A stretch of DNA of 64,000 bases from Oryzias latipes (taxonomy: Eukaryota; Chordata; Actinopteri; Beloniformes; Adrianichthyidae), in the NCBI RefSeq assembly GCF_002234675.1, contig NC_019864.2:16695582-16759581 (forward strand). Reading direction: 5' to 3'. The translations under genes were made by a program, and so were the position numbers. The notes under the pieces were generated by a model that was given only the letters and a program-made list of their open reading frames with translations, was not told where the DNA came from and made no database searches. Position 1 is the first letter of the stretch, and every line of letters starts with the position of its first letter. Positions 50,479 through 63,500 of this stretch are shown piece by piece.

Positions 50479-53400
50479 AAAAATATCTTTAAATCGATCA
50501 CTCAAATCAAGAACGCCAAGAGTACTGCCCCTTTGAACATTACACAACATTGTAATTTATGAATTACACAAGCGCTTTCCTTCTGTCAGGCTGTATTTAC
50601 CTAAGCTTTATTTATGGCTGCTGGCATTCCTCCTGCAGTGTGGGGTGTATACATGCATCCTTGTTCCCCCGCTGACATATGGACAGCAGTCTTTTGCTAA
50701 TGGAGTCCAGCAAGAGTGATCCTTGCAGAGGTGATGGCATTATGGTCTCAGGGAATCCAAGGAAATGCCTCAACTCCTGCTGGTTTGGCCATTTGGGCTA
50801 AACTATTACAAATCATCACCCTGACTGCTCCCCCCTGAGTTAAAAGCAAGGCCGTGAATCAGAAGTGACAGGAAAGACACATTTTTCTCATCATCTTAAA
50901 CCATCTTTGTGGTAAAACTGTTTGTAAATCATGCAAAGGCATCAGAAATGCAATCTGTGATGTCCATTTAGTGGGAGGATTTACAAAATGAAAAATAACC
51001 TAAACAAACACATTTTACTGGGAAGACCTGATTGTAAAGTGAATCATGTTGAAAAAAATTAAACTAAGTTCGATTGATTCACAACAAGCTACAACAGATG
51101 TTAAACATTTGTTTTATAAAATTGTTTTTTAAAAACGAAACTTTGACTTGTATATAAAGCATTTCATAAAACTTTTTCTTAATAAACTTTTTATAAAAAA
51201 AGATTGTCTTTCCAAAAATAGTTTTGCTTTTTAAAACTTTCTCTCTTCGTTTATTTTTATTTGAAGGGGCATTTAATTAATTTTAGTCAAAACTAAAGAG
51301 TCTTTTGATATTTTCAAGTGTATTTGTCGATGTTGAAATATTCAATTTTTAAATGTATTTCATTTTATGCTATTACTATCATTTTCTTTGTTTCTTTTGT
51401 GAAAACTGCTGTATTGATGTCTTCACTGTTTCCCTCACCCACAACATTTACATTCAGATTAACTACACCATTTACCTTTGTATCTTTTCTTTAACTTACA
51501 TATTTCAGTTTTTATATTATATTTGACATAATTTTACCTTTTTAACCAGTTTGTGTGTTTGTGAAAGTCCAATTTCAAAACCCTACATGCAACATCAAAG
51601 CCAAAGTTTCGTAATAAAGGACATAGTAAGGCTCTCTGTTCAGTTGTGCTAAAGTTCTGAACTCACCTTCTCCTTGATTTGCTTTTCTTAAAGTACAGAT
51701 TCCAGATGATAGAAGATCATTTATCCCATCTGTACTCTGTTTATGGTGCAGCAGAGATAAGCAGCCGATTATCTCTTTGTTAAGGAAATATGGCCTTTGT
51801 ATTTGATGTTTGTGAAACCTCAGCACTGCTTGTATTCAGTGAAAAGGAAGACACAAACGGTTGCAGTTTGAGATATACCTGCCACCGCCCTTCTATAATA
51901 GTTTCTGAAAGGCAGCTATTGTTTACATAGCTAAATAGACATTTTTGTAAAAACACTTTTTAAATTAATGTCCTCTGTCTACAGCTCAAAATTCAGCACA
52001 AAAAAAGCTGTTTAAAGGACACATTAAAAGAAAGGATTTTACAACTTTAAAAAACGCAGCAGCTGTCACTTCACAGACTCACCGTACATCAGAATATCCC
52101 AAATAAAACCTTTTTTTTTAAGTTAAATTAATCAGTATGTGTGCAGAAAATCAAAGAAGAGGCTTTACTTCTGGTATTTCAGCAAGACCTTTTGAGTGCG
52201 TAACTAATCTTTTTGAGACCTTTTAAACTTTTATATATATTTTCTCAGTGAAAATAAAACCAAAACAACGTAAAACACAAAAAAACGTAATTGCTTTCTC
52301 TGTCCGTGATGCTAAATTCATGCAGCTGTCATTATAAACCATCCAAAGTCTACATTTACTCAAAGAAATATCCATATACGCTACAGATTCTCTATCATGT
52401 CTTTTGTGCTTAGCAGGATATTCCCCGCAGCCTTTGATAGTTCAGACAGGCTCTTGATTCAGCCTCATTCCAGCAGAGATGTGTTAAAGTCAAGCATCTC
52501 TGAACACACAGAGAGGCTTCTGCAGCCTCAAACGATGAATACATTATTCATCAGAAAAATCTAACAGATGGAAAATGGAAAATGGTCAGACGTAACTGCT
52601 TTGGCAAAAATCAGGCTTGCACTCTACCCAGACATATTTTTGATTTGCAAAGGCACAAATTTTGACAACAAAATTACCCAATGTACCATATTCTTTATTA
52701 AGCATCTCTTTCTTTGTAGTACTGCTTAAATGTTTTCCTATCTGTAATGAGTCCACAAATAAATATATTTACATGCATATGCACTCACCCACACAGATTA
52801 TCCTTTATGCTTCAACAACCCAATCCTTACTGCCCTCAATTAGCTTTTGAAGGAATTTATATTTTGTACACTTTTCAGGGAGAGTTTGGTGCATTTCTAA
52901 TTTTGATATGATCCAGACGTACTGGGGGCAACATTTTAAAAAAAGAAAATGATGGTGCGAGAAATTGTAATCACTCTGCCGACTGACACAGAAAATAGCT
53001 GGTTAAAAACTTGTTTTCCACTGTATTTTTTTTCCTTATACACTATTAAAACATCTGTTGAACCCTTTATTGCAAACATTTAAGGTTTTATATTTTATAT
53101 ATATATTGAGTCAAAATAAAAGGTGTTTTTGAACATTTTTATCACCAAGATAACATTGCAACATGTGAACAACAAACATGCAAATACGAAACATGCCAGC
53201 TCATCTGTAAAGCCTTTTAATTTATGCTGACACCCATGACAGGTGCATTGATGAAGCAGAGGCCATGGACACAACATCATCTATCACACAGACATGTCTC
53301 AACACTCCAGAGTAATCACACGGTTGCAACAGCAAGACTTCCACCTTAAAGCTCCACGTGGAACTCTGTCTGTAAAAAGGTTTATTTACACCTCACACAA

Positions 53401-54090
53401 TAAACAGTGTTTTTCCTTGCTACCTTTTATTGTGAGTCTGTGTCTTACGTACCCTATTCACATAGAAGGATATTAGCTTGTAAAGGTGGTCTTCATAAAC
53501 CTTCAAGTTGCTTCAAACACACATAACACAAAACGCCACAATGATTGAGCGTATTTAATCACAAAATATAAGCTCTGCCATTTGAGATAAAGCGAAGATC
53601 AAATTGTTGTGTGTGCGCGGCTTGTTTAAAAGGTGTTTCCCCAAGCAGTTTCATAAAGCAGATTGTTATCCTGGTGCAAAACTGGACCCTGACTCGCTGC
53701 CATAAATTCAAGGTGCTTGTCAGGCCATTGCAACAGGAACGTGACAGAGTGTGCGCTGCAGACCACCCTCAGTAGCAAAATGATGATGACCACTTTAATA
53801 ACTATCAGGGAGATTTGTACTTGTCCAAGGCTGCCTAGAAACAACATCCCATTCTCTTTGCTCATAAAGACTGAGATAAATCTTTTTTACTCCTCGCTGC
53901 AGCAGCTATCATATATCAAAGCAAACAGATCTGTGGACCCCGTGAGTTTTTCTCTCAATGTAGGCTGTTTAACGTCAGACAGATGCAGTAAAAACCTCAA
54001 GTATTCAAGAATCACTCCAAAAATGTTCTTGCAAAATGAAATGTTTATCCTGCTCTTGTCTAATCTCTTTTTTGTAAGACACCTTTAAGT
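50479..54090. other. Gene-free region
   Basis: 3.6 kb of AT-rich DNA with no recognisable gene or repeat family. Confidence 0.5.
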
Positions 54091-54510
54091 AATGATGTCA
54101 GGTAGGGAGGGCTGGTGAGCTTGAAGGACCCAAAGTGCAGAGACGGGAGGCACACGGTTCCAGGGCAAGGGATTTAATCAACTAACAAAAAGCGCTGCAG
54201 AGCAGGAAAACAAAACTAAACTCACTGTGGGCAGAACATGAATACATGGCAGAAGGGATGCGACGATAGAGACATTACATGAGAGACATTAATGGACCAG
54301 CACAAGAGGAAGGCAGAGACGAGACTTATATACAGACAGGACTGACAAGACACAGGTGAACATGATCAGATTGGGACCAAGGAAGTAAAACTCAAGAACA
54401 TGACAAAACAGGAAACCTTTCAAAATAAAACAGGAAACAGAACTCAAACATGACTAAAACAAGCCGGAAAGCAAAAACCAATAGAAAGAAACCCAAACCA
54501 TGACAAATGA
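54091..54510 (-). mobile_element. Solo LTR of a retrotransposon with 5-bp target duplication
   Basis: The element 54096-54505 (410 bp) begins TGTCA and ends TGACA, the TG...CA pattern of LTRs, and is flanked by AATGA on both sides (54091-54095 and 54506-54510). On the minus strand it shows a TATA-like TGTATATAAG and, further on, an ATTAAA poly(A)-type signal, in the order expected for an LTR. No internal retrotransposon sequence is adjacent, so it is a solo LTR left by recombination. The superfamily is not determined. LTR promoter activity could affect neighbours, but none is near. Confidence 0.8.
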
Positions 54511-57154
54511 TTTATTGATATTTTTTTTGGTATGTAAAATGTGTTAACATACAGAAAAAAATGAAGGTTAGGAATTACAAATATTTAGATTTAACCCTTA
54601 AATCTTAAAACTGTTTTTTTATTTAATTTTTATGTCAAAGAGACATAAAATGCAGAAACTGTAAAATATGACTGTTGTGGGGATTTTTTAAAACATTTGT
54701 ATCTAAGTTTTTACCATTTAAATGACTCACAGACATGACCTGCGCCATGTTCTTGATACAGAGACTGGAAGTACTAAACATCCACTGTAGCTTGACTAAC
54801 ATTAATGAAGTGATTTCACTTGATGCCTTATTATTAAGAATTTACATTAAAATTTGAGTTGCAACCTTGTAAATCCATCTAGGTAGCAGGAATTACCTTC
54901 CATGAATTAATTTGTGGCCCTTTTCACACCTTCATCTCATTGTATTGACCTAAAACAGATGTCCTTGCGTTGACTGCCATTTTGCCAGGGCCATTTGTCG
55001 CTGGGACCACCTCTGTTGCTGCTTGCCTCAGTTCCACCTCCCTGTTCTCTGAAGTGCATCAGTGCTGCCCTAAATGGGTAAATAGGAATTTAAACTGAGC
55101 CTGGCACAGTTATGCCCGAAAAAGCAGGCTGTGTCTTCTCAATGACATGAAGTTGGGACAGGCTCAAAAAGTCAGAACCATGAACAGGTTTTTTTTTTTT
55201 TTTAGTATTTCAGATGAATTACCATGTTTGATTCAAAATAAAAGTGCTGTCCACCTTTTTCAGTTGTCTTTGTTTTTAATTTTGAATCAAAAGGAAATGT
55301 TCTCATTTTCAGAGTATAGCCATGGAATATGCCGTTAAAGCTCGTCACGTAAATCCCAAGACACTGTTTGAAGATGTTTGGATTATGGCATTATTATAGC
55401 CCTGCATGTTTTACAGAAGCAGTCTCAGTTACCCACTTTGTTGACTATCTGAGCGGGAATTTTGAATGAGGCAATTTTCCAGACAACCTATTCTGTGTTT
55501 TTCACTTTATACCACAATCTACAAAAATCTGGTTGTCTCTGTAAAATGATCAGCTTTCAGGGTCTAACAGAAGAGATGAGGACTTGGACTTGAGACAGGC
55601 GGAGACTTGAAAACCTCAAAAACTTCAGACTTTACTTACGACTTGACTTTTGGGACTTGTAAGCTGTGTTTCAATGTTGAATCTCATTTTTACCTCAGGG
55701 CATCACAGTCAGGTCTAACAAAAAATAGTTTGTTTTAGTTTCTCTGCAGTAGTTTAATTGAGCTTTAAACTCTTTTTCCTAAATAGACTTGCATGTTCTA
55801 TCGGTGATTTTAGTAGCAGAGAGACAGCAAATAATGCCAAAATCAGAAAGCATGTTTTATACGTGACAGTGTGAGGATAGAGATTAAGCTGAAACATATG
55901 GCAGCAAAAGTATCAGCTGAAAACAGAAGTAAATATCGTAAAATTTCGATCTTCTAAATTCAGTTTTTACAACTCAGTCTAGCTTTCAAGGCTCATGTCA
56001 ATAATTTTTCATGCGTGTTTGGTTGTTCAAGGCATGGAGATTTGGGGTTTGTAACTAAAATTATTTGTTGAAACCAACAAGAAACAAGACTAATGGATTA
56101 TGAGAGAGAGAAATGTTAATTTAAACATCTAAACCTGGCTTAAACAACAACACAAAGACAACAAAAAACTGAAATCCTCTCACACACTGCCAGCTGAGCT
56201 AATCTGTTCCCTCAAAAGAACATCATGTAGGTGTGGAAAACATAAACTGGGTAGTAAAATGAAAATAAAACTGTCTTTTGCCATGTCAAATATAATCAAG
56301 CATCTTAATCTAAATATTGAAATAAAAAGCATCACACAAATCAATAAAAAACACAAAATAGTCTCTCAATGTTGCTAAAATGTACAACTACCCAGCCTAT
56401 TTCTGCTTTATTGCAGCTGTCAACAGAGAGGAGAAGCGTTTTTCATGTCTGCTCAAATGTATGGGCTTCCACCTCAAATCCAATTATATTCTAATTGAGT
56501 GTTAGTGGGCTCATTGATTATGACAGAGGCAGTGGAACGGACCGAGCGGAGGAAATTGTTCCCAGTAATTAGTCTCGTGCACACAGGAGGCCTAGAAGCC
56601 AAAGAATGGTTAAGGCAATATTTCCCTTCATTGTTCATTGTTTATGGACTTTTAAAAACAAAGAAAGTCAGTGTATTTCCATCAAACAATAAACCACAAC
56701 ATAAGCAAAAATATGTGTTTTCAAAAATGTTCTACACGACTTAGCCACACAGGACTTCCAGCCGTGAAAGCAGTTTTCAAACAGAATCAGCATGGAAACG
56801 TCGACGTTTTCCACACTGAGTTTGAGAAATCAGATAAGGTAGCACCAGACACAGTCATAAATACTGTTATGGGCTGAACAAAAGTAATCTTTGCCTGACC
56901 TTTAAGTCAACAAATTCAAACTCCTCTGGTATAATAAGCTTTTAAAGATTAGAACATTTCACAAACAGGATCAAAGTTTGTCCAAATTCACCAAGGCTAA
57001 AGTATTTGTTTGGGTCTCACACTTAACTGAGGGGATTGTTCTAATATTATTAGAAAAAAGTCCTTAAGAAAAAATGTCAAACATATTCCTGCTATCATGC
57101 ATAATCTACTGTCCTTGTGAGTATGAGAGAAATTGCACATAATGGTTATTTCTT
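54511..57154. other. Gene-free region
   Basis: 2.6 kb without gene or repeat that I can name. A T-rich run occurs at 55190-55203. Confidence 0.5.
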
Positions 57155-57245
57155 GCTGTTCAGGGTCACAGCAGGGCTCAAGCTTTCATCAGGCTAGAGG
57201 CAGGGTACACCCTGAACGGTTCACCAGAGGGACACACTGACAAAA
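57155..57245 (-). mobile_element. L2-like LINE 3' tail fragment, minus orientation
   Basis: The complement reads CTGGTGAACCGTTCAGGGTG then TACCCTGCCTCTAGCC, a diverged form of the same tail found at 42485 and 59390 (GACCTGTCCAGGGTGTACCC in the first). It is short, with no simple-repeat tail left. Confidence 0.65.
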
Positions 57246-58014
57246 AACCCAGCAATCGCACTCCATCAGGAATTTTAAACTACTTATTAAATCAACATGC
57301 ATGTTCTCTGGGCTTTGAGGGAAAGCCAGAGTTTTTGCTGAAAGCCCATTCAAGCATGTGGACATGCAGTCAAACTCTCCACATGAAGGTACAGTCACAG
57401 ATTAGCTGAAAATTTTCTATGTAAGTCTTAAAGAAAATCACGATTTGATTTTTTTTTTCAAATTTAGTTTTTATTGAAAAAGCACATGATAAATTGTACA
57501 TTGCATTGGCAGATTACACAAAATTTGATTTTAAAGAGCAGGTTTTATTTAATTTAAAGTATTTAATATTTTATTTATTTTATATTTTTCTCAATTTTAA
57601 TATTTAAAATTTAATATTTTTTTCATTAAGACCAAAGTGATTGGCCTGCACAGTCAAGAATGTTTAACCTGCGTGCAACTTTAATTCATAAACCTGGATT
57701 TCCAGTTTCCTCACAGCTATCAATTTTATAATCTCTTAATCCCACTTGTCCTTTTAAAGTCTGTAAAAAATAAAACATGTAAGCAAAATGTTCTTGGTAC
57801 AGTTCTTTTCAACAACTTATTTCTGTTAGAACTTTGATATGAAAACAATCTGTACAACAGTATAGCACCAATTAAGAAACCCAACTTCAGATATATGTAT
57901 ATTACGGAGCCCCTAAAGGGCCATTGATAGGAAAAAAATGGAGGAAAAAAATTTTTTTTTTGAAGTAAAAATTTTTTTTTGAAGTAAAAAAAATAAAAAA
58001 AAATAAAACTAACT

Positions 58015-58287
58015 GGTGCGCACCAGTTAGTTTCAGGTGCGCACCCCTTAGTATCAGGTGCGCACCAGTTAGTATCAGGTGCGCACCCCTTAGTATCAGG
58101 TGCGCACCAGTTAGTATCAGGTGCGCACCAGTTAGTTTCAGGTGCGCACCAGTTAGTTTCAGGTGCGCACCAGTTAGTATCAGGTGCGCACCAGTTAGTT
58201 TCAGGTGCGCACCAGTTAGTTTCAGGTGCGCACCAGTTAGTATCAGGTGCGCACCAGTTAGTTTCAGGTGCGCACCAGTTAGTATCA
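58015..58287. repeat. Left array: 13 x 21-bp units
   Basis: Each unit is GGTGCGCACC followed by AGTTAGTTTCA or a close variant (TTTCA/TATCA; two units have CCTTAG for AGTTAG). The first ten bases are a perfect palindrome containing GCGC. 58006-58033 is a perfect 28-bp palindrome at the array edge. Confidence 0.97.
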
Positions 58288-58425
58288 GAAGATATCAGAT
58301 AGTTGACCTACTTGCTCATTGTGCACCAAGTAGCTACAGTTGTCTTGAGAATGGCTAAAGTTGAGGATATGGACCTTGTAAACTTTCTGAAAACAAGAAA
58401 TATTACTGACAATGTCATGATGTCA

Positions 58426-58803
58426 CCTGAAACTAATTGGTGCGCACCTGAAACTAACTGGTGCGCACCTGATACTAACTGGTGCGCACCTGAAACTAAC
58501 TGGTGCGCACCTGAAACTAACTGGTGCGCACCTGAAACTAACTGGTGCGCACCTGATACTAACTGGTGCGCACCTGAAACTAACTGGTGCGCACCTGAAA
58601 CTAACTGGTGCGCACCTGAAACTAACTGGTGCGCACCTGAAACTAACTGGTGCGCACCTGAAACTAACTGGTGCGCACCTGAAACTAACTGGTGCGCACC
58701 TGAAACTAACTGGTGCGCACCTGAAACTAACTGGTGCGCACCTGAAACTAACTGGTGCGCACCTGATACTAACTGGTGCGCACCTGATACTAACTGGTGC
58801 GCA
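58426..58803. repeat. Right array: 18 x 21-bp units, inverted to the left array
   Basis: Units are the exact complement of the left-array consensus, with the same two variants (GAAACT/GATACT). Because 21 is divisible by three, one frame reads PETNWCA or PDTNWCA 18 times, joined in frame to an ATG at 58351 in the spacer. Translation is doubtful. Confidence 0.97.
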
Positions 58804-59328
58804 CCAATAATTTATTTTTTTTCCTTTTTACTTCAAAAAAAAATATTTTACTCCCAAAAAATTTTTTTTTACTTGAAAAAAAAAATTTTTTCCTCCAGTT
58901 TTTTTTTTTTCATCAATGGCCCTTTAGGGCTCCGTAGTATATGTATATATACATAGTCTTTTTTATTTTATTTTTTATTTTTCAAACATGTTGATAATTA
59001 AAATACAATGATGTACCCCTAAATATGATAGCAATAATAAAAAAGTGCCACAATAACATTAACACAAAACATGTTTGGAATGGAACAGGCAGAAGCTTAG
59101 CTTGTTCAATAAAGCCTCCCCCTACAACAGACAAGGAAATAAATGTTTAGTTGAAAAGAGCGACATGAAAGTTGTTTGTAGTCCATGGAAAACACACTTC
59201 CTTAATTGTTGAAGAATATTTAGTTTTGTTGCCACAAAGACTATATGAAGCCTACATCTTCTCCATGTGTGTGTTTTTTTTTCTCAGTCCACTCCAGATT
59301 TCTACAAAATAAGTGTCATAGGTTGATT

Positions 59329-59493
59329 GCCGACTCTAAAATTGTCTCCTGTTGTGTTACTCGGTTTTGCCCTTTGATGAACTGGTGACCTGTCCAGGGT
59401 TATACCCCGTCTTCATTCCACAATAGCTGGATATGCTCCAGCGTCCCAGCTACCCCGACTGGGAATGGGCAAATATATAGGTGGATGGATGGC
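59329..59493 (+). mobile_element. L2-like LINE 3' tail, + orientation
   Basis: It contains GACTCTAAAATTGTCTCCTG, GAACTGGTGACCTGTCCAGG, ATATGCTCCAGCGTCCCAGC and the tail GTGGATGGATGG. This is the typical 3' end of a fish L2/CR1-clade LINE, 5'-truncated. Confidence 0.75.
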
Positions 59494-62400
59494 CCCAAAA
59501 CTAAATTACTTATTTGAATCATGGCAGTCAGACTATTTATATTAGTAAAAATTCAGAAAGGGGCTTTTTGGATTACAATTAAAATCTTTTAGCCATCAGT
59601 TCATTTTATCAATAAAAATAATTAAGATTAAATCAATAAAAAATAATTGAATCCACATCTGAACCACAAACTAAATCCCTTGGTTTCCTGATGGAGACTC
59701 AGATTGATTAATTTATTTTCCGACAGTATTTATATAAGATACAGAACTATTTGCAGCCTTCAGTGCACTTTTAGAGAAATATTCGTCTTACAATGCCTCA
59801 CATAAAATGCATTTGCTTACTTGTTATAATTTGTCTGCAGATAAAAGAGTCTACTAAATGACTGGTTCAGCAAAGTAAAGGTAACATGTTTTCATCTTTA
59901 AACTGTTAGAACTATCTCTCAACACTTATCCAAATGGCATGCTTACATATCATTTTGTTTAAATGTTGAACATTTAATTTAAATTGGACCTTTTTTAACA
60001 TGTGCTGTCTTGCAGAAGGACAGCAGTTAAAAAATAATGAAACAATTTCATAAGACAAATGAATGTGGTCTGTTTTATTCAAGAATTACCATGAAATGCA
60101 GTGACTCGAATCTGCCCTAATGATGTTTAAGTTGCTTCAGTCAAATTTTGTGTTTTTTTTCTTTCTTGTGAAATAACCTTTCGTTGGAGTGAAATAACTG
60201 TAGAAAGAGGAACAGTCTGACATTTAAACTGAAGAAATCTTCTGATAGGTCATCATAAGTCACCAGTACATAAAGGTTGTGGTTTAAGGAATCAGCCAGA
60301 ATATTTCCTTGTTATTATTATAACCTGAGAAATTAGTGTGTCTAGGTTTTTTTTAATGCATCAATTCATTTTTTACAGCTTGCATTTATCACATTAGCCA
60401 CAACAAGTACCTCACGACAGCTCTTTGTCAGTTTGCACACATCAGTACTTTTATGGTTCTTTCACCATCACAAGATAGAGACAGATCAAAGTCCCAACCT
60501 TCCTCGGAGTGAGGTGTACAGAGAAAAAAAGAAGAGTTGCTCTTGAGATTTTTGTTTATGCAAAAACTAGTTTTTTTTTTACCCCCAAGACTGGTGTGTG
60601 GGGAAGAAAAACAGGATCCAGCTGCTGCATAAGGTAAGAAGCAGATCTAAATTTAAAGCACTTTCTCTGAACAGATTTTGTTTCTATTATATTTGAGTGC
60701 AAAGAAAGGGGGAATCCTTCCACATAATAAAAAAACATGCAAGTATGATTCCCCAAAAAAGCACTTAACTTTGAGAGTATATGTTTGCTTGCAGCGAAAC
60801 ATTTAAACAGTCGGTTAGTCTTTTTCCTGTACATAAACATGTGTGATAAATATACTCTATAGGAAAACTTTTAGTCAATTTTGCCACAGAAGAGTGAAAG
60901 TAGGAAGCTGTTAATTGCCAAAAACACATGAGAAAGTGACTCCACGGCTCTGTACACATAAAGGACGCAGATGAAGGTGAGTCGGTGACCATCTGTGGCT
61001 GGCGGCTGAAAGCGTCTCTGTTCAGAAGATCAAGCTTCAAAGGCATGAAATTTGTCCACAGTGTCTATTTGAAACCGAATCCAGCCAGGTCGTCTGTTTT
61101 TCACTGGAAAATAAGAAGAACTTGCAGCTGCAGGGACTTTTTTTTTTTTTTTACCAGTTACAAACAGCAAAAGCAGATTTTTCAATATTTTTTTGAAATA
61201 TTTTGTTTATTGTAGAGCTTTTCAGATGTTTTTCTGAGAGGTTTCAAATTTACTTAATATTAAATAGTTCAGTTTTTGCCCTTTGATTTAATTAAAACTA
61301 CCAGTAATTAGTTAAACAACTATGTTTGTTTTCACAAAGTAAGTCTTTTGGGCTGACATCCTTAACCTGATACAAGTGAGCTGTCAGGCTCGAGCTTTGT
61401 GATGACAGTGTTCAAAGCATTCTTTGTTCAGTGACCCCTGTTTTGCTTTTATTTTGGAAGCACATTTGATTTGATGGCTTTCTCCCCCATTGAGAGCAGG
61501 TTTTCTCAAAGCTTTCAGAGGGGATGTTTGTTGCTTTTTTAAGTAGTGGGACAGTAATCTTGTCATAATGAGTGTTTGCAGACATGGAGGCGATGGAGCA
61601 AAACCAGCTTAGTCTTACTCTGAGCCTGAATATCCACTTGAAATTCTTTCTGCTTTCAGCAGGAAAAGTCAAGACTGACACTGTGGTATTGTCACGATCC
61701 TTGACCCTAGTGTGTCTTAGGAGCTCACATGTTTATTAACAATAAGACTTTGTATTGTAAAAGAAATGAGCCGCAAAAAAGTCATGATAAAAAATAAGAA
61801 ATGCCTGTGTGCTCTTTTGTCAAAAAAGCATTTTTTTCTAAATCATAAAGTTGCATTTCTACAGTGTAGTCTCTCCTAACTGCATTATTTCACAACACAT
61901 GGACTTACTTCAGAAATGACTTGTTTGTGACTTTTGCAAGTTTCAAAGCAAAGTTTTTGTTTGGGAAAAGAGCTAACATTTTCTGACCTGATATAACTGA
62001 AAGGTGAAGAAAGGTTCTTTGCAAAGTCTCTGACTGAGCATTTGATTCTGCCACTCAGAAGATAAAAACCCGCATAAATGAAGAATAAGTTTTATTCACT
62101 CTTTCACAACTCAGGTCATTTCAGATCATTTTTTAGAGAAAACATGCAGGTTAAAAAATGTGTTCAATACAATGCAGTTGAATTAAATTCTTTTCTGAAT
62201 CACAAAAGTCAATTTTGCATTGAAAGTGGAACTTTGCTGCATTAGCTTTTTTCAACTAGTTTTGGTCGAAATGTCAAAAATACCAGTAATCAGTCAATAA
62301 AACAGGAGACTGAATGGAAGCAACATTAACTGGGTCCCCTGATCTGGATACAAATATGGAACACATTGTAAATCTTAAAGGACAAACTTTAGAAAAAAAG

Positions 62401-63500
62401 ACAAAGCTTCATCAAAATCATGTTAATTTGCAATCTGAGCTATATAATTAAGAATTTCAAATAAAATGAGGTGTCTGGTAGAACAGAGTATTTTGTTAAA
62501 GAAATAAACACTTGCACCTTTCACATCCTGCATTACATTTGTCTTGTTCCAAAGTAAGTTTGTTCGATTTAATAGTTATTCTAATGAAAACCAATAAAAA
62601 ATTGATAGAGTAAGTTTTTGCATATACTGAATATGAACCATTAATTCTCACAGAATGAAGTGGAGAAAAACCGTAACATAAAACAAAACAGTCATCATGA
62701 CACAAATAATTCCTTAAAAATTCAACAATGTGATTTCTTGGATTCTTTAGTTATATTCTGACTCTCAGGGAATCAATGACAATCATAGCAGACCTCTCTC
62801 CTCTGTTGACAGGGTTGGTGGGTACAGAATTGGTGACTGACAAATACTTTTTCCCCCGCTTTACTTAAATATGCATTGATGTAAACATTTTCTTAATTTC
62901 CAAATTCAATTTTTCTGTTGATTTTATGTACTGAAACAAAATAGGAAACAAATGTGTCCAAACCTGCCTGGGCCCATGGATGGCAACAGTTTCCATATAG
63001 ACTTTGCTGTAACTGGCATTGGGTTTCACCTCACATTGGACAATTTGTAATTGTTCATTCCAACAACTTTTAAATCATTTAAATTAAATGTGGGCATGAA
63101 AGGTGTCTTTTAATATGTAGAATACAAAAGCACTGAGGTGAAGGAGTTAATTTTATTCTCACCCACAACTGTCTGTAATCTGCTGATTGGACAGTGGTGC
63201 TTTAGCTGAATGATCTAAACAAATATTGATTACATATTAGAATTGTTAAGAAGAAATTGGAATAATCAGTCGTGACATTATTCCAATCTTGATATTGTTT
63301 TATTCTTTGTGTAGCAATTTGAGACAATCTTCTCAATAAACAGGAATAAAATGAACTGGATTATAAACTTCCGTGGGAATCCCTGTGGTTCGAGATGTTC
63401 CTCCATTCTGATTTATTCGTTTCTATGTTATAGAGATGATTCATTTGGAATAATTGTTTGCAAATTCCCTTGACCTATGACAGGAGGAAAAGATGGGATG
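59494..63500. other. Gene-free AT-rich region
   Basis: 4 kb with T/A homopolymers and no coding exon, RNA gene or known repeat that I recognise. Confidence 0.5.

Larger units (their letters stand above)
57903..58936. mobile_element. Foldback-type DNA element with inverted 21-bp tandem arrays
   Basis: Termini are inverted repeats: TACGGAGCCCCTAAAGGGCC at the left and its complement (one base shorter in the C run) at the right, continuing to ATTGAT. Inside these lie A/T homopolymer blocks that also mirror each other (GAAGTAAAAA left, TTACTTC right). Then come a 13-unit array (58015-58287), a 138-bp spacer (58288-58425) and an 18-unit array in opposite orientation (58426-58803). The flanks share TATATGTATAT (57892-57902 and 58938-58948), an 11-bp possible target duplication, but the sequence is TA-rich and may match by chance. 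The build resembles Drosophila FB/Galileo foldback elements. No transposase is present, so it is non-autonomous. Confidence 0.85.

Noticed and set aside
58015-58803. CRISPR-like appearance of regularly repeated 21-bp units
   Set aside because: Units are head-to-tail without unique spacers, the arrays are inverted, and the host is a vertebrate.
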